Below are positions 1-7,473 of a DNA stretch of 10,954 nucleotides, piece after piece. Numbering within the stretch: the first letter of the stretch is position 1; every line of letters begins with the position of its first letter. Where the stretch lies: positions 1 through 10,954 of the forward strand of contig DNMS01000265.1 of assembly GCA_003488105.1 (NCBI GenBank), read 5' to 3'. Position numbers and translations under genes: made by a program. This stretch comes from Rhodospirillaceae bacterium (GTDB lineage Bacteria; Pseudomonadota; Alphaproteobacteria; Rhodospirillales_A; Casp-alpha2). The notes under the pieces were generated by a model. That model was not told the origin of the DNA. It saw only the letters and a program-made list of their open reading frames with translations, and made no database searches.

Positions 1-188
1 TAAAGCCACCCGTCAAGGGCTCGACCCTCGTTCTCTGGATCGGGCCGGCGGTGGTCGCCTTGTTCGGCATCCTGGCCCTGATCCTGTTTTACCGTCGCCG
101 CCGCGCGGCATCGCCGGTCGCGGCGAAACCCCTGTCGCCCGAAGAACGGGCGCGCCTGAACAAACTGCTTGAGGGAGACGCCCCATGA
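1..188 (+). CDS. ccmH: Cytochrome c-type biogenesis protein CcmH, C-terminal end (partial)
   Basis: Only the last 61 residues are in the window; the reading frame is open from base 3 and stops at TGA 186-188. The visible part has a hydrophobic transmembrane segment ([19 protein letters not shown]), a basic stop-transfer stretch (YRRRR) and the tail [16 protein letters not shown], which is the usual C-terminus of CcmH/CycL. In the family, the periplasmic CxxC domain, which would lie upstream of this window, reduces apocytochrome c and hands it to the CcmF heme lyase. The stop overlaps the ccmI start in an ATGA arrangement, so the two are probably translationally coupled. The identification rests on the tail plus the adjacent ccmI; the redox motif itself cannot be seen. 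Confidence 0.85.
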   Translation, partial: KPPVKGSTLVLWIGPAVVALFGILALILFYRRRRAASPVAAKPLSPEERARLNKLLEGDAP

Positions 189-1423
189 CCGCCCTGGTCA
201 TCGCCATGGCGGTGCTGGCGGCCGGTGTCGGGCTGGCCCTGGCCGGGCCGCTGCTGCGCCGCAACGCCGTGCCCGCGGCCCGCGCCGAATACGATTTGAC
301 CGTGTTCCGCGACCAGTTGAAGGAGATCGAGCGCGACGCGGACCAAGGACTGCTGGATGCCGAGGCCGCCGAGGCCGCGCGCCTGGAAGTCCAGCGCCGC
401 ATGCTGGCCGCCGACACGGAATTGCAGACCGGGGCAGGCGCCCCCGGCAGCGGCGGCCCGCGCCGCCTGACCGCCATTCTGATCGGCACCGGCGTACCGT
501 TGGCGGCGGCGGCGCTCTACATCGTGCTCGGCTCTCCCGACCAGCCGGATCAGCCCTTTGCCGCCCGCGACCTGCCCGCCGAACAAGTGGCGGCACAGAC
601 CACCCCCCGCCCGGAAGCCAATCCCGAAATGACCGCCATGGTCGGCCGCCTGGCCGAACGGTTGACGGAAAACCCGGACGATATCGAAGGCTGGTTGTTG
701 TTGGGCCGCAGCTATATCTCCATGGAACGCTTCGCCGACGCCCTGAACACCTTCGCCCACGCGCGCAAGATCGCCAATGGCCGGACCGACGTGGACATCG
801 CCTATGCCGAGGCCCTGATCCTGACCGGCCAGATGAAGGTCACGGACGACGCGGCGGCGATCTTCCGGGCCGTGCGCGACAAGGCCCCCTTCGACCCCAA
901 AGCCCGCTATTACCTGGGCCTGAAAAAGGCGCAGGCGGGGGACGTCAATGGCGCCCTGCAGGATTGGGCCGACCTGGTCGCCATTTCCTCGGAAGAGGCC
1001 CCCTGGGTGCCCGTGGTGCGTCAGCAGATCGCCCGCGCCGCAGAAGAACTGAAGATCGACCCCCAGACCATCACCATGTCCGAGGACGCCCGCAAGCTGC
1101 TGGCACAACAGCCGCCGGTATTGCGCCCCTCGACGCCCATCATGCGGCCCGAGGGCGACGACCCCCATGCCGGCCACCCCCATGCAGACGCCCCCGCCAC
1201 CCAGCCGGGACCGTCCCGCGAACAGATGGAAGCGGCCCAGGAAATGACCGCCGAAGACCGCGACGCCATGATCCGCGGCATGGTCGAGCGCCTGGCCGAC
1301 CGGCTGAAGGAAAATCCGGACGATCTGGCCGGCTGGACGCGACTGGAACGAGCCTACCGAGTGCTGGGCGACACGGCCAAGGCCGACGCGGCGGCGGCGG
1401 AGATCAAGCGCCTCACCCCCTAG
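185..1423 (+). CDS. ccmI: c-type cytochrome biogenesis protein CcmI (TPR protein)
   Basis: A 412-residue inner-membrane protein of System I cytochrome c maturation. CcmI binds the C-terminal helix of apocytochromes c and chaperones them to the CcmF/CcmH heme ligation complex. Two transmembrane helices are visible, about residues 3-23 and 95-115, with the charged cytoplasmic loop ([17 protein letters not shown] onward, rich in Leu, Glu and Arg) typical of the family. The periplasmic part holds TPR-like repeats at about 150-290. A His-rich linker (PHAGHPHAD, 327-335) follows, and then a second TPR-like unit at 366-400 that closely resembles residues 152-186. The ATG at 185 overlaps the ccmH stop by four bases, which fixes the start. 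Length and architecture agree with alphaproteobacterial CcmI. It is probably the last gene of the ccm operon, because pgk follows after a 92-base gap with promoter-like elements. Confidence 0.93.
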   Translation: MTALVIAMAVLAAGVGLALAGPLLRRNAVPAARAEYDLTVFRDQLKEIERDADQGLLDAEAAEAARLEVQRRMLAADTELQTGAGAPGSGGPRRLTAILIGTGVPLAAAALYIVLGSPDQPDQPFAARDLPAEQVAAQTTPRPEANPEMTAMVGRLAERLTENPDDIEGWLLLGRSYISMERFADALNTFAHARKIANGRTDVDIAYAEALILTGQMKVTDDAAAIFRAVRDKAPFDPKARYYLGLKKAQAGDVNGALQDWADLVAISSEEAPWVPVVRQQIARAAEELKIDPQTITMSEDARKLLAQQPPVLRPSTPIMRPEGDDPHAGHPHADAPATQPGPSREQMEAAQEMTAEDRDAMIRGMVERLADRLKENPDDLAGWTRLERAYRVLGDTAKADAAAAEIKRLTP

Positions 1424-1440
1424 ATTCCGTCAACTGCCCC

Positions 1441-1470
1441 TTGGCGCGGGCGGCGACTATCCCCTATAAC
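1441..1470 (+). promoter_or_regulatory. Possible sigma-70 promoter for pgk
   Basis: TTGGCG (1441-1446) and TATAAC (1465-1470) are separated by 18 bases in the ccmI-pgk gap. TATAAC matches the -10 consensus at five of six positions and the -35 is weaker. It would give a leader of roughly 40 bases before the pgk ATG. This was found by eye only. Confidence 0.4.
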
Positions 1471-1495
1471 CCCGGCAATCCGATCACAAGAAACC

Positions 1496-1508
1496 GATCC
1501 AGGGGATC
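1496..1508 (+). promoter_or_regulatory. pgk ribosome binding site inside a small hairpin
   Basis: AGGGG (1501-1505) lies ten bases before the ATG at 1516 and is the Shine-Dalgarno site that decides this start. It sits in the inverted repeat GATCC-AGG-GGATC (1496-1508), so part of the site could pair. The stem is only five base pairs, and a regulatory role is speculative. Confidence 0.45.
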
Positions 1509-1515
1509 CCGCACC

Positions 1516-2709
1516 ATGCGCCAATTCAAGACCATCGACGATCTCGACGTCCGGGGCAAAACCGTCCTGGTCCGCTGCGACCTCAACGTACCCATGAAAG
1601 ACGGCCAGGTTTCCGACGCCACGCGCCTTGAGCGGTCCGCCCTGACCCTGACCGATCTCATCACGGCGGGGGCCCGGGTCTGCGTGCTGTCCCATTTCGA
1701 CCGGCCCAAGGGCAAGGTCGTCCCCGGGATGAGCCTGAAGCCCGTGGCCGACGCCCTGTCCGGGATCCTGGGGCGCGAGATCGCCTTCGCCCCCGACTGC
1801 ATCGGCCCCGAGGCCCGAGCCGTGATCAGCGCCATGAAGGACGGCGAGGTCTGCGTGCTGGAAAATCTGCGCTTCCACGCCGGGGAAGAGGCCAACGATG
1901 CGGCCTTCGCAGGCAAACTGGCCGCTCTCGGCGATTTTTACGTCAACGATGCTTTTTCCGTGTCGCACCGGGCCCATGCCTCGACCGAGGCCATCGCGCG
2001 CATCCTGCCGGCCGCCGCCGGGCGTTTGATGCAGGCCGAACTGGACGCCCTGACCAAGGCGCTGGAAGCCCCTGAACACCCGGTCGCCGCCGTGGTCGGC
2101 GGCGCCAAGGTCTCGACCAAGATGGAAGTCCTGGGCAATCTGGTGGAAAAGGTCGATCTGCTGATCATCGGCGGCGGCATGGCCAACACCTTCCTGCATG
2201 CCCAGGGCATCGACGTCGGCAAGTCGCTGTGCGAACACGATATGGCAGACGCGGCCAGGGATATTCTGGCCCGCGCGGAGGCCGCCGGCTGCGCGGTCGC
2301 CCTGCCCGTCGATGCGGTGATCGCCCGTGAATTCAAGGAAGGGGCACCGTCGGACGTGGTCGACGTCCGCGCCATGCCCAAGGACGCCATGATGCTGGAC
2401 GTCGGCCCGGCCACGGTCCAGGACCTGACCAAGCGCCTGAAGGATTGCCGCACCCTGGTATGGAACGGGCCCCTGGGGGCGTTCGAAATCAAACCCTTCG
2501 ATGCCGGCACCAATGAGTTGGCCCGCGCGGCCGCGGTACTGACCGGGGACGGCACGCTGACATCCGTCGCGGGCGGGGGTGACACGGTGGCGGCGCTGAT
2601 CAACGCCGGCGTGGCGGCCGAATTTTCCTATGTTTCCGCCGCCGGCGGGGCGTTCCTGGAATGGCTGGAAGGCAAAGACCTACCCGGCGTCGCGGTCCTT
2701 CGAACCTGA
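1516..2709 (+). CDS. pgk: Phosphoglycerate kinase
   Basis: A cytoplasmic enzyme of 397 residues, the normal family length. It catalyses 1,3-bisphosphoglycerate + ADP to 3-phosphoglycerate + ATP in glycolysis, and the reverse in gluconeogenesis or carbon fixation. Family motifs appear in order: the N-terminal signature [10 protein letters not shown], the substrate-site SHFDRPKG (commonly SHxGRPKG), [20 protein letters not shown], the hinge-region GGAKVSTK, the nucleotide-site NGPLGAFE and the C-terminal glycine loop AGGGDT. The ATG at 1516 follows an AGGGG site and begins [15 protein letters not shown], a typical PGK start; the frame happens to stay open upstream through ccmI, but that part is not PGK-like. 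No gap or fba gene is adjacent, so it appears to stand alone. Its last 30 bases overlap the 3' end of the convergent HAMP gene. Confidence 0.97.
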   Translation: MRQFKTIDDLDVRGKTVLVRCDLNVPMKDGQVSDATRLERSALTLTDLITAGARVCVLSHFDRPKGKVVPGMSLKPVADALSGILGREIAFAPDCIGPEARAVISAMKDGEVCVLENLRFHAGEEANDAAFAGKLAALGDFYVNDAFSVSHRAHASTEAIARILPAAAGRLMQAELDALTKALEAPEHPVAAVVGGAKVSTKMEVLGNLVEKVDLLIIGGGMANTFLHAQGIDVGKSLCEHDMADAARDILARAEAAGCAVALPVDAVIAREFKEGAPSDVVDVRAMPKDAMMLDVGPATVQDLTKRLKDCRTLVWNGPLGAFEIKPFDAGTNELARAAAVLTGDGTLTSVAGGGDTVAALINAGVAAEFSYVSAAGGAFLEWLEGKDLPGVAVLRT

Positions 2710-4608
2710 CGCCTGGGCCGCCGGCCCGGCGATCGCCTGCGGCTGTGTGCGGTGGGCGAGCGTATCGAGCAGTGCCCGCAGATAATCGGATTGCGCCGCC
2801 AACTGGTCGGTCGCCAGACGCGCCTCGTCGGATGCCGACGCGGCCAGACGCTGCGCCGTGTCGGTGACATGTTCGACCTCACGCGTGCAGGCACCAAGCG
2901 CCCGCTCGGCACGGTCGACGGCATCGCGGATGGCGGCCAAGCGGGCCCGCGATTCCGGATCCTTCAGGCTCGCCTGACGCACGGCGCCGCCGTTCAAGGC
3001 GACGGTCTTGTCGTCGTCGGCCCCACCGGGGGCCTGCGGGCCGAACAGGAACTGGTTGAATTCCTCGCGCACCGCGACGACATGGCCGCCCAGACCGTCC
3101 AATTGTTCGCGCGCGGCGGCGATGTTGCGGATCAGGGTATCCGTCAGTTCGACGTCGATGATCGCCGCCGATGCCTGGCGGCTGACCTGCGACAGATGGT
3201 CGGAAACCTTACCCAGCGCCGCCTCGCCGCCCGCCGCCGCGGCCTGAACCTGGGATTGTGCCAGGGCTTGGGCCCGGGCGAGCGCCGGCACCGGCGCCTG
3301 ATTGGCCTGATCCTCTTCGAATTCCGCCAGCAGGTTTTCCATCTCGTCCATTTCGCGGCGGTAATCGGCCAGCGTGCGGCGCAGGACTTCGGCATCGTCG
3401 GCTGCGGCCTGGGCGCGGTGCGCTTCGGCCTCCATGGTCTCGACCGCCTGCAGGGTCTTGGCCTGGGCATGGTCCAGATCCTGGCGCAGGTGTTCGGCGT
3501 CGGCCATGGCCGCCATCCAATCGTCGAAGGCGCGGGCCAATTGACCGACGGCGTCGCGATTGCCGCGGCCCGGAATCATGACCGTGCGGTCGCCCCGGGC
3601 CAGCCGGTCGGCGGCCTCGGCCAAAGCCTGAACCGGGCGGGTGATCGTGCGCATGACGATGAGACCCAGCGTCACCACCCAAAGAATGATTGCGGCCCCG
3701 CCGCCAACCAGGGATGCGGCGGCGAACTTGCGGGCGGCGTTTAAGGAGTCCCAGCGTTCGCCGATCAGTTCACCGGCGACGCTGGTCAGCGCCGTCAGGG
3801 AGGGCGCGATATAGGTCAGAATATCGTCAAAACGCTGGGCGTCTTCGTTGACGCCCACCCGTGCCGTGATCAATGCCATCATGGCGTCCTGATGACGGGC
3901 CAGCAGGTCGGTGATCGCCGCGCGGTCGCCGCGCGGCAAGCCCGCGTCTTCGACCCGCGCCGCCAGTTGCTTATAGGCGTTCTGCAGGTCAACCAGATGC
4001 ACCGGATCGCCGGTCAGGACCATTTCGCTGCCCAACTGATTGACCCGTGACAGAAGTTCCGGCAGGCCGCGCCGGCCCGAGGCGGCCAACCGGGGCGCCA
4101 GGGCCTGATCGGCGTCGCGCAGGGCGCCGCCCGCCGCCGCGGGATTGCCGGACAGGGCGCCGACCAATTCCGACAGATGCTGGTCGTACTGAACCAGACC
4201 GTCCTTCAGGGTCGCGATGGGCCGCGCAAGATCGCCCGCATCCGCATGGGCGCCGAGGGCGTCAAGGGTGCGCGACTGTTCATCCAGAAGGCCGCGCATG
4301 TCCTGCGCGGCCGCCGCGTCGCGGGTCAGGATATAGCGTTTCTCATCGGTCTGCAGGGCGGCCTGTCCGCGGGCGATGGCGGTGACCAGCGTGCTTAGAT
4401 TTTGCGCCCGCTCAAGCCCCAGGTGGGCGGCGGATACGCGGTCGTTCACATGTACGATAAGCCCGGCATAGACCATGACCGCCAACAAGCCCACGACCAC
4501 GAACATCCCCGTGCGCGTGGACAGCCGTGTTCCGCCCAGGAACGTGCGGCTGGCGTAGGTCGGGCGGCGAAGCGCCAGATAGGTATGATCGTAGTCGCGG
4601 TCTGCCAC
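2680..4608 (-). CDS. HAMP-domain membrane sensor-like protein without an output domain
   Basis: A 642-residue inner-membrane protein. TM1 is at about 34-53, followed by a roughly 240-residue helical periplasmic region, TM2 at about 296-319, and a HAMP domain at about 320-372 (conserved proline in TRPVQAL, then [10 protein letters not shown]). A long Glu/Ala/Gln-rich coiled coil runs to the C-terminus. The periplasmic part contains two similar motifs, RYILTRD (91-97) and EMVLTGDP (195-202), the kind found in four-helix-bundle ligand domains; two copies suggest a bimodular (HBM-like) sensor, which is my inference. The last 90 residues resemble the descending helix of chemoreceptors, but the conserved signalling tip is absent, and I see no kinase, cyclase or GGDEF motif. 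The start is GTG at 4608, preceded by GAAGG five bases upstream; the next Met is inside TM1. The stop TAG lies inside the pgk 3' end. The ligand and partner are unknown. Confidence 0.82.
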   Translation of the reverse strand: MADRDYDHTYLALRRPTYASRTFLGGTRLSTRTGMFVVVGLLAVMVYAGLIVHVNDRVSAAHLGLERAQNLSTLVTAIARGQAALQTDEKRYILTRDAAAAQDMRGLLDEQSRTLDALGAHADAGDLARPIATLKDGLVQYDQHLSELVGALSGNPAAAGGALRDADQALAPRLAASGRRGLPELLSRVNQLGSEMVLTGDPVHLVDLQNAYKQLAARVEDAGLPRGDRAAITDLLARHQDAMMALITARVGVNEDAQRFDDILTYIAPSLTALTSVAGELIGERWDSLNAARKFAAASLVGGGAAIILWVVTLGLIVMRTITRPVQALAEAADRLARGDRTVMIPGRGNRDAVGQLARAFDDWMAAMADAEHLRQDLDHAQAKTLQAVETMEAEAHRAQAAADDAEVLRRTLADYRREMDEMENLLAEFEEDQANQAPVPALARAQALAQSQVQAAAAGGEAALGKVSDHLSQVSRQASAAIIDVELTDTLIRNIAAAREQLDGLGGHVVAVREEFNQFLFGPQAPGGADDDKTVALNGGAVRQASLKDPESRARLAAIRDAVDRAERALGACTREVEHVTDTAQRLAASASDEARLATDQLAAQSDYLRALLDTLAHRTQPQAIAGPAAQASGSKDRDAG

Positions 4609-4689
4609 GGGTGCCTTCAGTCTGCTCTTTTACATGCCGACGTGTGCGCCCTTTCAGGGACGCCGTCCAGTACATGCGGATTTTCGCAA

Positions 4690-4737
4690 TTAGGTCCGAA
4701 TATTTCCTTAAAATACAATGCTCCAGGCCCTTTGGAA
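4690..4737. promoter_or_regulatory. AT-rich divergent promoter region (weak)
   Basis: This is the AT-rich core of the 206-base gap between the HAMP gene (minus) and the 67-residue gene (plus). On the plus strand TACAAT (4714-4719) matches the -10 consensus at five positions, but the -35 (TTAGGT, 4690-4695) is poor. On the minus strand, TTCCAA (complement of 4732-4737) and TATTTT (complement of 4710-4715) have a 16-base spacer. The two candidates overlap. I see nothing else recognisable in the gap. Confidence 0.27.
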
Positions 4738-4814
4738 CCAGTCCATAAGGCATATTGAATTCCCCGCCTGATCTGCCATGATTTGAGACCGATTCGCAAA
4801 GGGAAACTGCCATC

Positions 4815-5018
4815 ATGGTCGAATCCGTCGGGCCTCTGGGTGCCGTCGCCAACGTTCTGGGTTTGAAACGCTCGCTGAAGCAGGAACAGTTGGCGGCTGA
4901 TCTGTTGCAGGATGCGCAGAACAACCTGAAGGAATTCAACGCCCAGAACGGCGGCGTTCCCGAACTCGACCCCAATGCCCCCGTGCGGCGCGGGCAGATC
5001 ATCGACGTCATCGCCTGA
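4815..5018 (+). CDS. Small protein of 67 residues, possibly YjfB-like
   Basis: A complete small gene with ATG at 4815, preceded by an AAAGGGA stretch that could serve as a ribosome binding site, and TGA at 5016-5018. The product has no signal peptide or membrane segment. It is a predicted helix (about residues 5-45, rich in Leu, Ala and Gln: KQEQLAADLLQDAQNNL), then a short Gly/Pro-rich tail ending GQIIDVIA. Size, helix and the terminal hydrophobic-D-V-x-A motif recall the YjfB putative motility family, but that resemblance is weak and from memory. It is divergent from the HAMP sensor gene. Codon use matches its neighbours, and the overlapping minus-strand frames look like shadows, so I take this strand as the real one. 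Function unknown. Confidence 0.62.
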   Translation: MVESVGPLGAVANVLGLKRSLKQEQLAADLLQDAQNNLKEFNAQNGGVPELDPNAPVRRGQIIDVIA

Positions 5019-5047
5019 TCCCGCCGTAAGCGGCATTACCAGCCCCT

Positions 5048-5077
5048 TTGCCGCCCGAGCCGACATTCGGCTACAGT
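5048..5077 (+). promoter_or_regulatory. Possible promoter giving a leaderless Nudix mRNA, with a small hairpin
   Basis: TTGCCG (5048-5053) and TACAGT (5072-5077) have an 18-base spacer. The -10-like box ends six bases before the ATG at 5084, so transcription could begin at or next to the start codon. There is no Shine-Dalgarno site between them. The spacer and box also contain the inverted repeat AGCCGA-CAT-TCGGCT (5058-5072). Confidence 0.3.
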
Positions 5078-5083
5078 TCCCCC

Positions 5084-5620
5084 ATGAGCGACGATATACG
5101 CAAACCCGGCCCCAGCGTGTGGACCGTGCCCGAGGGCGACGAACGTGAGCGCCTGACCTGCCTGGACTGCGGGTTCATCCATTACGACAACCCAAAGATC
5201 ATCGCCGGCGTGGTCGCGACCTGGGACGGGCGCTACCTGATGTGCCGGCGGGCCATCGAACCCCGCGTCGGGTTCTGGACCGTGCCGGCGGGATTTCTTG
5301 AACTTAATGAAACCACCGCCGACGGCGCGAAGCGCGAAGCCTGGGAAGAAGCCCGCGTCGATATCGAGATCACCGGCCTGATCGGCGTTTACGAAATTCC
5401 CCGGATATCGCAGATCTATGTCATTCACGCCGGGCGCATGACCACGGGCGACCACGCCCCCGGCCCGGAAAGCACCGATACCCAGTTGCTTGCATGGGAC
5501 GATATCCCATGGAACGACCTGGCCTTTCCCTCCATCCGCTGGGCCTTGGAACGCCACAAGGACGGCTTGCCGCCGGACATCGCCCAGGCCCCGCCCCGAC
5601 CCGCCGCCGGCCCCCGCTGA
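5084..5620 (+). CDS. Nudix hydrolase (ADP-ribose pyrophosphatase-like)
   Basis: A predicted 178-residue cytoplasmic Nudix hydrolase, which would cleave nucleoside diphosphates linked to another moiety using divalent metal. An N-terminal half zinc ribbon (CLDCG, Cys26 and Cys29) is followed by [15 protein letters not shown] and the Nudix box at 70-92 (GFLELNE, then REAWEEARV). The metal-binding REx2EE core is intact, but the usual Gly near the end of the box is Arg91, which I recall as tolerated in this zinc-ribbon subgroup. The first Cys pair of a full ribbon, as in NudC, is absent. A TTG at 5048 would extend the frame, but the ATG at 5084 gives the expected start, with Cys-ribbon spacing typical of the group. 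The C-terminus is a Pro/Ala-rich tail. Substrate cannot be read from the sequence. Confidence 0.9.
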   Translation: MSDDIRKPGPSVWTVPEGDERERLTCLDCGFIHYDNPKIIAGVVATWDGRYLMCRRAIEPRVGFWTVPAGFLELNETTADGAKREAWEEARVDIEITGLIGVYEIPRISQIYVIHAGRMTTGDHAPGPESTDTQLLAWDDIPWNDLAFPSIRWALERHKDGLPPDIAQAPPRPAAGPR

Positions 5621-5683
5621 CCGCCACATCACCAACTGGGCAAAATTTACCGGGCTTTGAGACTCCGTTAACTTTTGCCCGAC

Positions 5684-5689
5684 TATTCT
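5684..5689 (+). promoter_or_regulatory. -10-like box immediately upstream of the 5696 start
   Basis: TATTCT (5684-5689) sits six bases before the ATG at 5696, with no ribosome binding site between. TTGAGA (5657-5662) upstream is a -35-like hexamer, but its 21-base spacing is too long for a standard promoter. It fits the same layout as before the Nudix gene. Confidence 0.25.
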
Positions 5690-5695
5690 CGGCGC

Positions 5696-5938
5696 ATGAA
5701 CAGCGTCAACACGCCCACCGGCGGATCAACCGCCCTTCCCGCGCAGCCCACCGGCCGGACAGCGGTGACCTACGTGTCGGAGTCCGTGCGCGAAGTCCAG
5801 GCCCGCGCCAGCCACATCCGCCAAGGCGAAACGGCGGTCGAACGGCGCGGCATGCGACGCCTGAACGAGGTCATGGCCACAGGCAAGGATCTGCGCCGCG
5901 ACGTGCCGCGCGGATTCTACCTGAACATCACCGTTTGA
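5696..5938 (+). CDS. Small hypothetical protein, 80 residues
   Basis: A complete small gene ending at TGA 5936-5938. The ATG at 5696 is preferred to the TTG at 5675 because a -10-like box lies between them. The product is soluble with no signal peptide. A Thr/Pro/Gly-rich N-terminus of about 25 residues is followed by a charged helical region (SESVREVQARASHIRQGE, then RRGMRRLNEVMATG) and a compact end, DVPRGFYLNITV. The conserved-looking C-terminus suggests a genuine protein family, but I do not recognise it. Codon third positions are strongly GC, as in neighbouring genes. It lies 75 bases after the Nudix gene and may be independent. Function unknown. Confidence 0.6.
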   Translation: MNSVNTPTGGSTALPAQPTGRTAVTYVSESVREVQARASHIRQGETAVERRGMRRLNEVMATGKDLRRDVPRGFYLNITV

Positions 5939-5947
5939 CGATCCGGC

Positions 5948-5970
5948 GCCCGCAAGCCCTCTGCGGGCTT
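5948..5970. terminator. Terminator-like hairpin with two alternative stems
   Basis: Ten bases after the 5938 stop, GCCCGCA (5948-5954) pairs with TGCGGGC (5962-5968) around a 7-base loop. Alternatively AAGCCC (5954-5959) pairs with GGGCTT (5965-5970) around TCTGC. The two stems exclude each other. No T-run follows on the plus strand, so it is at best an imperfect intrinsic terminator. Confidence 0.4.
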
Positions 5971-6047
5971 GATCCCGGTGCGATCCGTTCATAGCTTCAC
6001 CGCAGACATCCGAAACGCTCCGAAACCCGACGTAGGATCCCCGGCCG

Positions 6048-6476
6048 GTGTTCAGAACTGCTCTGATTTCCCTGTCAGTGTGCTGTGCATTAGCGGCTGG
6101 TGCCGGCCATGCCGCCGACCTGACCGTGACCGTGACGGGACTGCGGTCCGACGACGGTGACGTGCATATGGCGCTTTATGACCGGCCGGCGGTCTTTCCC
6201 AAAAGCGACGGCATGCTGTCGGAAGGCGTGATCCCGCCGTCGGGCCTCCGCGCAAGCTGGGTGTTCAAGGACATCAAACCCGGGCGCTATGCCGTCGCCG
6301 TATACCACGACGCCAACGGTGATCATTCCTTCGATCAGGGCCCGTTCGGGATTCCGCTGGAAGACTACGGGTTTTCCATGGGAGCCCAAGCCTTCCTGAG
6401 CGCCCCGGATTTCGAAGACGCGGCCTTCGCCGTGACCGAGGAAGGCCGCACCGTCACGATTGATTTCGGCAATTAA
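6048..6476 (+). CDS. Exported DUF2141 family protein
   Basis: A 142-residue secreted or periplasmic protein of unknown function. A signal peptide is clear: MFRT, a hydrophobic stretch to about residue 18, and cleavage near GHAA (residues 20-23). The mature part is a predicted beta-sandwich typical of DUF2141: LTVTVTGLRSDDGDVHMALYD near the start, then KPGRYAVAVYHDANGD and FGIPLEDYGFS. The DANGDHSFD segment (88-96) has the D-x-N-x-D-x-x-x-D spacing of a calcium-binding loop, so metal binding is plausible but inferred. The start is GTG at 6048; AGGA (6034-6037) is ten bases upstream, and no later in-frame start keeps the signal peptide. It is convergent with the lipoprotein gene, with 33 bases between the stops. 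No partner gene is adjacent. Confidence 0.88.
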   Translation: MFRTALISLSVCCALAAGAGHAADLTVTVTGLRSDDGDVHMALYDRPAVFPKSDGMLSEGVIPPSGLRASWVFKDIKPGRYAVAVYHDANGDHSFDQGPFGIPLEDYGFSMGAQAFLSAPDFEDAAFAVTEEGRTVTIDFGN

Positions 6477-6509
6477 GGCAACGCGAGGACGTCCCTAGCG
6501 CCGCCCCCT

Positions 6510-7322
6510 TCATCTCGTTTCGCTGCCGCCGCCCAGGCGGTCGGAATAAATGCGCACAATGTCGAGCGGGAACGCTTCCGTGCCCGCACCCCCCTGAGGC
6601 GCGCCGCGCTTCACGGTTTCGGTCAATTGCGGATTGTTCGTCAGTTGCTGAAACGCGCGCTCGGCAAGTACCGCGGGCGCACGCTTGGTCAGGCCCGCGA
6701 TGTCCACATGATCGACGGTGGCGACCATGTCCTCTTTCGACAATTTGGTGCCCTGCGGCGCGCAGTAGTAACCGAACAGGTGGTTATCGTAACGGCCGCG
6801 ATAGTCGTGCGGATCGGCGTTGAATTCGGCGTGGAATCCGAAGCAGCTTTGCCCCGTGTCCTTGCGGTCAAATGGCAGCAGGTAATAGGGCAGCTTGCCC
6901 TTGTAGGCGAAGCTGTCGGCGCCGTAGGCGAATTTGCCGCCCTTGGCTAGGTTCCAAAGCTCCAACGTATCCTGGGTCGTCTTGTCGAATTCCAGGACAT
7001 GCTTGTCGCCGCCCTGCGCGCCATAGCCGTAGGACGAGGCCTCGACGGAGATAATCTCCGCCTGGGCGCCGCCGGCACCCCGGAACAGGGCGTATTCCTC
7101 TTCCTGGTAGTTGTCCTTGTATTCGGCGCGGAGGGCACTTTGCGGCGCCAGCCCCGGCGCGTCGAACGACAGCAACTCGCTGCCGGGTGGCACAGGGGCG
7201 ACGGCAGGGGAGACATTCCAGGTTGCGTTCATGGTGCAGCCGGAAATCAACAGAACCGCGCCGGCCGCCGCGACGGCCTTGGAAATAAACGTTGTCGGCG
7301 ATTTCGAACGAGAGAACTTCAT
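6510..7322 (-). CDS. Putative lipoprotein of unknown function
   Basis: A 270-residue exported lipoprotein. A basic N-terminus and hydrophobic core end in the lipobox ISGC, so Cys29 would be lipidated; residue +2 is Thr, which does not signal inner-membrane retention by the enterobacterial Asp rule. The mature protein has two further cysteines, Cys160 (GQSCFGF) and Cys187 (FGYYCAP), spaced for a likely disulfide, and a Tyr-rich middle part. The F/L-x-G-Y-Y-C-A-P-x-G motif recurs, as I remember, in other uncharacterised alphaproteobacterial lipoproteins. The ATG at 7322 has a GGAG ribosome binding site nine bases upstream. The gene follows the DUF924 gene on the same strand, after a 151-base gap with promoter-like sequence, so it is probably transcribed separately. 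Function not recognised. Confidence 0.85.
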   Translation of the reverse strand: MKFSRSKSPTTFISKAVAAAGAVLLISGCTMNATWNVSPAVAPVPPGSELLSFDAPGLAPQSALRAEYKDNYQEEEYALFRGAGGAQAEIISVEASSYGYGAQGGDKHVLEFDKTTQDTLELWNLAKGGKFAYGADSFAYKGKLPYYLLPFDRKDTGQSCFGFHAEFNADPHDYRGRYDNHLFGYYCAPQGTKLSKEDMVATVDHVDIAGLTKRAPAVLAERAFQQLTNNPQLTETVKRGAPQGGAGTEAFPLDIVRIYSDRLGGGSETR

Positions 7323-7382
7323 CTGCGTACACTCCAGCGAATGACGGATAGATCCGGAAACCGCCCCTTCCCGGACATACGT

Positions 7383-7410
7383 TCAATATTGCATTTATAA
7401 TTTGTGTCCA
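7383..7410 (-). promoter_or_regulatory. AT-rich probable promoter for the lipoprotein gene
   Basis: Read on the minus strand, TGGACA (complement of 7405-7410, five of six matches to TTGACA) is followed by AT-rich sequence and TATTGA (complement of 7383-7388) after 16 bases; a TATAAA box lies between. This is the most AT-rich patch in the intergenic region and lies about 60 bases before the ATG at 7322. The precise -10 is uncertain. Confidence 0.35.
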
Positions 7411-7473
7411 CGGGCAGGGGAAATCAAGTTTTCGCGTGTGAAATAGAAGGCTTCGATTTCAATGGATTGCGGA

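Noticed and set aside
89..1183. 364-residue open frame antisense to ccmI
   Set aside because: Its His/Gly/Gln-rich composition is the usual complement of a GC-rich gene; ccmI has clear family features.
169..1515. Upstream extension of the pgk frame through ccmI, suggesting a fusion
   Set aside because: The extension is low-complexity Arg/Pro/Gly translation of the ccmI frame; pgk has its own AGGGG site and a standard N-terminus at 1516.
2752..3744. 330-residue plus-strand open frame inside the HAMP gene
   Set aside because: It is a shadow; the minus strand has TM segments, a HAMP domain, coiled coil and a supported start.
4412..5066. Minus-strand open frames of 199 and 149 residues opposite the 67-residue gene
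   Set aside because: No family features, no ribosome binding site, and they run through the intergenic gap; the plus-strand gene has a better start and codon pattern.
5494..5994. 166-residue plus-strand frame bridging the Nudix and 80-residue genes
   Set aside because: Arg/Pro-rich composition without motifs; it overlaps two better-supported genes in another frame.
6487..6494. GGACGTCC palindrome between the convergent stops as a terminator
   Set aside because: It has no loop and no following T-run; an 8-base palindrome is expected by chance in such DNA.
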